From the NCBI RefSeq assembly GCF_050948215.1, contig NC_135152.1, forward strand, positions 4,932,310-4,996,309: a DNA stretch of 64,000 bases, read 5' to 3'. Each line of letters starts with the position of its first letter. Position 1 is the first letter of the stretch. The notes under the pieces are model-generated. The model had not been told where the DNA came from. It searched no databases and worked only from the letters and a program-made list of their open reading frames with translations. The DNA is from Halictus rubicundus (lineage: Eukaryota; Arthropoda; Insecta; Hymenoptera; Halictidae). The translations under genes and the position numbers were made by a program. Shown here in pieces: positions 58,141 through 64,000 of this stretch.

Positions 58141-60083
58141 TCTTCCTGCTCTCTTTCCCTATTTTTCCCTTTGCTACCCCCACAAATAGAAAATCTCTGT
58201 TTTTGCTCTGCCCCCTTGCCTCTATGCCGCCTCCCTTCTCCCTTCTGTACTACTTTCTTCTTTTAGTCTCTGCTCCTCTTTCTGTCTTGTTCTCTATTCC
58301 CTTCTCTATCCTCTTTTCCTGCCAGCTTTCTCTATCTTCCTCTTCGTCTTCTTCCTCTGTCATAGTCTTCTCTCTCTCTCTGTGTTCTGTCTTTCTTCGA
58401 GATGGTCCTGTCTCTGTCTGCCACGCTGTTCCTTCTATGTCGATCCTCTTCCCGTAGGGTGCTCTGTCCCTCTTCCTGAGGTAGTCTTCTCTCTGTTTGT
58501 CACAGTACTCTTTCTGTCTCTGTTCTCTTTCTGGCTTCGCCCCCTTTCCGTCACAGTGTTCTGTCTCGCTCCGAGATAGTCCTGTCTCGGTTCTGCTTCT
58601 GGCTAGGTCCTCTCTCTATTCTGGTACTCTTTCTCACTCGGTGGTTTGGGATCTCCTCTGTCCAGAGACCAGCTCTTCCCTCCGGCCATCTCCAATAAAA
58701 CTCGCCGGTGGTAGGGGATGTCTACTATACCCTGGACTGCACTCGGTTTCATAGGATGGTCACGGGGAATGGTCCATCCCCCGACACCTATACCCTCGTC
58801 TTTATTTCCACCGGGTCTCTATGACTTCCACCACCGGCGAATCGCCGACCCTACGCGTATAGATAGTAATGCATGTCCGAGGATCCGATCGGGATTATCG
58901 CGGGGACATCGAGAGCCTCCCCGCTCCACGAACTCTGCTAATTAGAATTACCCGGTGTGCCCTTGCCCCTTAACTTCGGTTTCCAAAACTCCTTTCTTTT
59001 CTCGGTGTTCTCGACACATTGATTGGCAACCTCGAAAATCCGTTAAAACCCCGTGTAATTTATTAAACATCACTTTGATCGCGTGGATCGCTGTTACCAA
59101 TTCTAAGCTTTACAGTAAAGTTGCCAATATCCATACGCTCTTTAATATTTATCTTTAAAAACGGTTTTTAATTTAATGAAGATTTTTCTATATTGACAAT
59201 GTATAATATACATTTTTTTCCTATATCTAGTGCACGAGACAGCAGAATTAATAAGTAGAAAATAATTGACTGCTTCGATATCTTCAAATTCTTTTAATTT
59301 CTTCACTCTTTTACATCCTACCAATTGACTATTATTTTTACAGTCTATTCATATAAGCGTTCAATTTTTAGAGTAATCTATTTCTGATGTATCACAGTTC
59401 CCTAGAACACACAATTCCATTAAAAAAGTAGACAATTAAATAACGCCGACGAAATCTTCTCTCCTCGAAATTTCCTTCGAGCGTCAACCAACAAAAAGTC
59501 ATCATCCTCGTCTCCAAAATGAACTTTTCAACCACTCCAGCTCATCGGTCCTCGAGTTTATTCAAATTTATTGTAATCAGTGTTTCCAATACGAGCCCAG
59601 CCCTGAATTTCAATTTAACACGGTTCCCCTATGCGTTATTCATCGATTAAAGACAAGAATATTAATTGCAGGACAGGATCATATTTCCTGCCGCATAATT
59701 AAAAGGTTCCTCGCGTATCCAACCAGATGATAAACGTAGAAATGTTTTCCCAATCATTCGAGAGGCTGCCCGTTGGCAACACTAGGCACGCGTAATTGGC
59801 TATGCGTAACTTCTCAAGGATAAAGTAATTGTTTCCCCCGAGAGAATGTAACTTTATTGATTTCACGGAGGCAGCCGCGTTACGCGGATCCGCGTAAATT
59901 CTCCTTAATGAACCCCGGAGCTGAACGATTAACGGCGCGGCGATTAAAGAAAGGGAAGTTATGGCTACCTGAATTACGGCTAGCGGCGGTGCTATTTAAT
60001 TAACACGTGTGATTTGCACGCGGATTAACTCGGCTGTTCGGTAATTGTCGAGTAGTTTTTCTGGGGCCCGCGGGACTCCCTCG
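58141..60083. other. Pyrimidine-rich then AT-rich DNA, no supported gene
   Basis: 58.14-58.65 kb is C/T-rich on the plus strand, and 59.1-59.8 kb is AT-rich. No recognisable domain. Confidence 0.5.
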
Positions 60084-60114
60084 GCGTCGTCATCGTCATC
60101 GTCCTCGTCATCGT
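60084..60114 (+). repeat. (CGT/CAT) trinucleotide tract
   Basis: CGTCGTCATCGTCATCGTC-type triplets, imperfect. Confidence 0.85.
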
Positions 60115-63100
60115 GCGCGGAACCGGAGCGGGGAAAAAGCGAGCCTCGTTACCAGCGGATATTTACGTTTCTCGCTGAAAATTACTGCCGCGTCTCTCGC
60201 CCGGAGCAATCTCACGTTTTTCAGGATGATAGCTACCCCGCCGGACTTTATGGACGATGAAATCGCTTGTTAACTACTATCCGGAGATTCGACAGCAATT
60301 AAACAACCGCGCCGTATCGCACGGTAGTTTATTTGAATTGATAGAGGGCGGGAACTGTCGGAAACACGTCGGGGAGGAACGCCGCAACGATTTCCGCGTG
60401 TCCGAGGCTTTTCTTGGTGCGACGAATTTTTCTCTTCGAAAATTTTATTGCTAATGGCACCTGCGAGTCTTAGGAAAATTGTTACAATTTTTTTAGAACG
60501 CCCAAACTAATCGATTTTCAGTGCCCTGGATAGATAGACCATCTGTCGCGGGAAACACCTGCGATTCTCGCATACTTAGAGACTCCTCCTGGTGCAGAAA
60601 ATTTTTCTTTTGGAAAATTTGATTGTAAAATTCGATTGGCTGATGTTTTAAACCAGACCAAGTCGTTGATTAGGTGAATCCCGTTTTTGCAGTGCTATGA
60701 GTGCATCACCGAGCGATAAACGAAGTCTAAACGAAGTCGAAGTTACAGTACATAAATGTAATTACTCGATCTCGATCGGTACTAGATTCGATCACGATAA
60801 AATGATGTGCCTTCCATACCTTTTAAGGCCATACAGGATGAGAACTCTAAAGACACGTTATTTATATCTAATTAAGCCATGCAGGATCGCAAGAAGTTGC
60901 GCCATTAGAGGAAATAAAAAGTATTACCGGCTAATTCAATTCCTTGGAAAATGTAAATTGACTCCGGCACGCTGGACATTTTTTAGGGGCACATTTTCAA
61001 GCCGGCTCGGATTAAAATATTAAATATCGATTAACATGCAGAAGTTGCTCGACAACCAGGAAGCGCCGCTGAATTAGCGTGTAGAAATAATTTAATCGCT
61101 GAGAGAAAAGTAGTTTAGAGAAAAGGAAAGAGAAAAGTAATCCAACGATTACGGAGGGAAGGCCTAGAGCAATGATCACTATAAGCTGTTACAAAAATTA
61201 TCTGCACTGTCGGGAAGGAAACAAAATTAAAATTATGAAGATACTAGGATTCCTAAGTTACATAGTTAAGATACATCAAATTAAAATTATTCAATGACGA
61301 AGCTGAAACAGACTGGATGGAAGTGACAGAGATTTGACCATGTTTTCGGGCAAGTACGGGATAAAAAAATGGGGTTTCCGAGGAGGATGACTGTTCCATT
61401 ACACACCCCATCAGCCGAGCGACCCCATTTTTCTCGCCAGAGCGCGTAAACTTCATTTTCCATTAGTCGAATGACAATTAATGTCTATCTTATCGCGGCG
61501 GACCCTCGCCCGCTAAGCGAACAACAGACCGCAGCGACAACAGGAGTCATCGGGCCTGCCCCACAGCCACTTATCGCAGTGTAAACGTACCTTAAGGCTA
61601 CCCTTAAAGCTGCCATCCCAGGACAGTTTTATCCCCGTAATCCACGGCCTCCGAAAGACCGGCAATATCGCATAATGTGAGACGATTACAGGGCGTGAGA
61701 TTAAGAAGTCAAGCCATTTCCTTCGTTACTAAACCGACGATCATTCCATGCAGAACAAAAAGTTACTACAATTATTTAGAAGAAAAAAAACGAAGACGAA
61801 ACAGACATTTGTTCCCTCTTTTAATCATTTTAATAGATTAACCAGCTCTGAAATTAAAAATTACAATTCACTTGATTGGCTAATGTGTTCACAAATGTAA
61901 ATTTTTTTTTAATAAACTTTAAAGACATTTTACATCAAGATACATACTATCAAAAAATTGTTTAAAAAATCCTTAACTGATCCTTAAGGGTACTTACTTT
62001 AAACATACAATCAAATGGTCATAGAAAGATTTTGCACAAATTTGATCAACGCTTAGAAAATAGTACCTTGAAGACGTCGTTTTCTATTTTTTAGTCTGTT
62101 TTTTTTCCTTTAACCTGTTCCTTTCCTTGTTTCCCGGTGTCCAGGATAATTAAGTAACGAGGTAAAAATAAGTATTCACACCGACCGATACCGGTTCCGG
62201 CGTATTCTAATATTTTGCAGAGTGTAACATAGCAACAGCAACCCTTCGACGGGTTACCCTGGACCTTCCCCTGGGTTCCTGATCGCTGGGTTTTCTTCCA
62301 CCCTGCGTTTTATCGGTTTTATCAGACCGGCTGCTCGCGGTTCCTCCTCGGCGAGATTGCAACTCCATTAATTGGACCGGCGGAATCTCGCTTTAATTGG
62401 CGATTCGATTCGTACCTTAGTCGCCTCGGATGCCACCCGAGAACCCCTTCGTGGGAATCGACGTTTTTCCGTGGTGAGGAACGATAAGGTTGCATATTTC
62501 GAATTGGGAAGGATTTTGCAAAGTTCCACTGATCCGCCAACGCTTTAAGTAGCCTAACACGTCCTATGCTCCGTTGCTATAATTTGGATTTTGTTACAGT
62601 TTTGGGGGTGTTTAAAAAATTGGCGGCCTCGTCACCTATTAAAAAGAAGAAGAATTTGAGCCCCTGGATATCTAAAAATAAAATTTTGAAGGTAGCCAAA
62701 AATTTGTGCCGAGATTGTCAAGTAATATACGAGACGAAATTTTGAAAGTAAAATTGTCGAGTCTGCAGAGGCCCTGCTGACTTGAACTGAAATGTTAGTA
62801 GAAGATCCAGTAGAAGATCTTGCTGATCGTGGGAAAATAACGTGCTCCGGAATCTTACAAAGTCAGCAGGTGAGAGACTGCCACTTCCGACACGAGTTAA
62901 AAATTCATTTTCGCAGTAGGACACAGCGAAACGATTCCGATTAGGACGGTGCATAATGAATGACCAATTCGACGAAGCAAATTCCTATGTAAATGATCGA
63001 GCTATCGTGCTCGAAAGTTTATAAACGCTACAACATTGTATACGTCTCTTCGTCGTGTTTATACTAAAACGTGCCAATAAGCATCCTCGTTTCCCTTTAT

Positions 63101-63880
63101 TAACAAGAAGTGAACACTGCACGCTTCGTCGTGCGTGTACAGTAAAACCTCTGTGGTAATCGCGCGCATCTTCTGTCGTTCGAGAAATAGATAATGGACG
63201 TGTGCCGTCCTCCGTCGAGTAACTAACAGTCTCTGCGTGCTGTCTTGCCTCGAATGCGAACAGCCCGCATAGAAACACGTGTTTATTTTCTTTTTAAACG
63301 CGGGAGCGGACGCACCTTAGACCGCGTTCTCACTCGAGGCGCATAGGTACATATTTGCTATAACAGCACTGCATTTTATGAAAATATTTTAAAACATAAA
63401 ACTTCAACTTTACGGTCTCAATTTTGGTACAAGCTGTACTATTACAAAAAGAAGAAGTTCTTCAATTTTAAGAAAATAAATTGTTTTCAACCATCTTATT
63501 TTGTTCCGCAATTTTATTACGATGCAATCCAACTATATTACTAAGTCGATACGACCATAGGAAAATCAATCATGGCGCCCACAAGTATATAAGAACCATA
63601 ACTTGTTGCTCTATAAACATTCTTTACATAAAGGCATCATTTTAGGATGCTTTCTTTAATTGTTTTTGTACGTACGTTTATGAAATCAATTTTCCTGATC
63701 ATCTTCATACTGTTTTAGTTTTCTATACTGGCTCAACAAAATGGCAGAATTATCAAACCTTCTATACAAATGTAATACATTGTTTTAACTGGACCAATCT
63801 ACGCAACGGATTCTTCTAAGAATAATCATCGTCAAACGTGCAATGCCGATAACCTCTTCGAACTCCGAGCGTCCAAAACA
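60115..63880. other. No supported gene
   Basis: Mixed composition. A good donor-like site CAG/GTGAGA at 62870 follows a 26-codon frame from ATG 62792. It lies in a short inverted repeat (CCTGCTGACTT at 62772-62782, AAGTCAGCAGG at 62860-62870) and no family is recognised, so I do not call it an exon. Confidence 0.5.
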
Positions 63881-63883
63881 AAG

Positions 63884-64000
63884 ATGGCGGCCGGTCTTGC
63901 AGAGCGTCAGATAGCGATCGGCGTTCGTGCCGTCGTTCGAAGGCTAGAAAAATCATTTACAAGCTTATCGATCGAGATAGGAGAGTTCGCTGCTCCGTTC
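63884..64000 (+). CDS. Possible start of a coding frame, cut by window end
   Basis: ATG 63884 lies in ACAAAGATGGCGGCC, which matches YY1/Pho sites and nearly matches the TISU start element used by genes with very short leaders. The frame (MAAGLAERQIAIGV..) stays open for all 39 codons to the window edge. The upstream 60 bp is GC-balanced after 500 bp of AT-rich DNA, as at a promoter edge. I do not recognise the peptide. A 39-codon open frame is weak evidence, so this is a marker for inspecting the next window. Confidence 0.28.
   Translation, partial: MAAGLAERQIAIGVRAVVRRLEKSFTSLSIEIGEFAAPF

Noticed and set aside
61500..61760. Minus-strand open stretch with GTACGT donor
   Set aside because: About 75 open codons without ATG, acceptor or recognisable motif; consistent with chance.
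62792..62869. 26-codon exon ending at CAG/GTGAGA
   Set aside because: The donor lies in a short inverted repeat and the peptide is unrecognisable; one good donor is expected by chance.

Overview
This 64 kb window is eukaryotic and most likely from an insect; bee or ant (Hymenoptera) is my best guess. That guess rests on texture only: AT-rich stretches alternate with CpG-rich patches where CpG is not depleted, there are many long (CT)n runs, and there are insect-type miniature transposons. No protein fixes the lineage. There are no bacterial-style genes, operons, rRNA, tRNA or CRISPR arrays. I recognise no complete protein-coding gene, so the window looks like intergenic DNA or very long introns. 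Most long open frames come from low-complexity DNA ((CT)n read as Ser-Leu, (GAA)n, or the 150-bp satellite).

Layout. 1-1.1 kb: non-coding flank. 1.1-2.6 kb: ten-copy, 150-bp satellite whose unit is a multiple of 3 and lacks stops, so it reads through as a 489-codon frame. 2.6-4.1 kb: GC- and pyrimidine-rich DNA ending in a (CT)n run. 4.1-10.7 kb: non-coding, with a CpG-rich patch near 8.6-8.8 kb and an 80-bp (CT)40. 10.7-11 kb: inverted-repeat mobile-element relic. 11-24 kb: non-coding, with old tandem duplications and a possible 44-nt micro-exon at 21.64 kb. 24-29 kb: a compound inverted repeat and a 0.6 kb tandem duplication. 28.9-29.8 kb: GC-rich block with a short coding-like frame. 30-34.9 kb: AT-rich and featureless. 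34.9-37.9 kb: GC-rich block that looks like a promoter or first-exon region, with candidate first exons, a microRNA-like hairpin, a TATA box and a motif repeated three times. 38-49.2 kb: a small hairpin element, microsatellites, a solo LTR with target-site duplication, a Transib-like miniature element, a degenerate tandem array and a piggyBac-like miniature element. 49.3-52.8 kb: GC-rich, with a nested palindrome and several poly(C) tracts. 54.7-55.9 kb: about 1.1 kb of strand-asymmetric polypurine repeat. 57.8-58.1 kb: 11-bp minisatellite. 58.1-64 kb: mostly unremarkable, ending in a YY1-like/ATG motif with a frame open to the window edge.

Best supported: the satellite, the solo LTR (7-bp inverted ends plus 5-bp target duplication), the Transib-like element (about 127-bp inverted repeats starting CACAGTG, flanked by CGNCG), the TTAA-flanked element and the simple repeats. 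All coding calls are low-confidence candidates that need RNA data or cross-species alignment.
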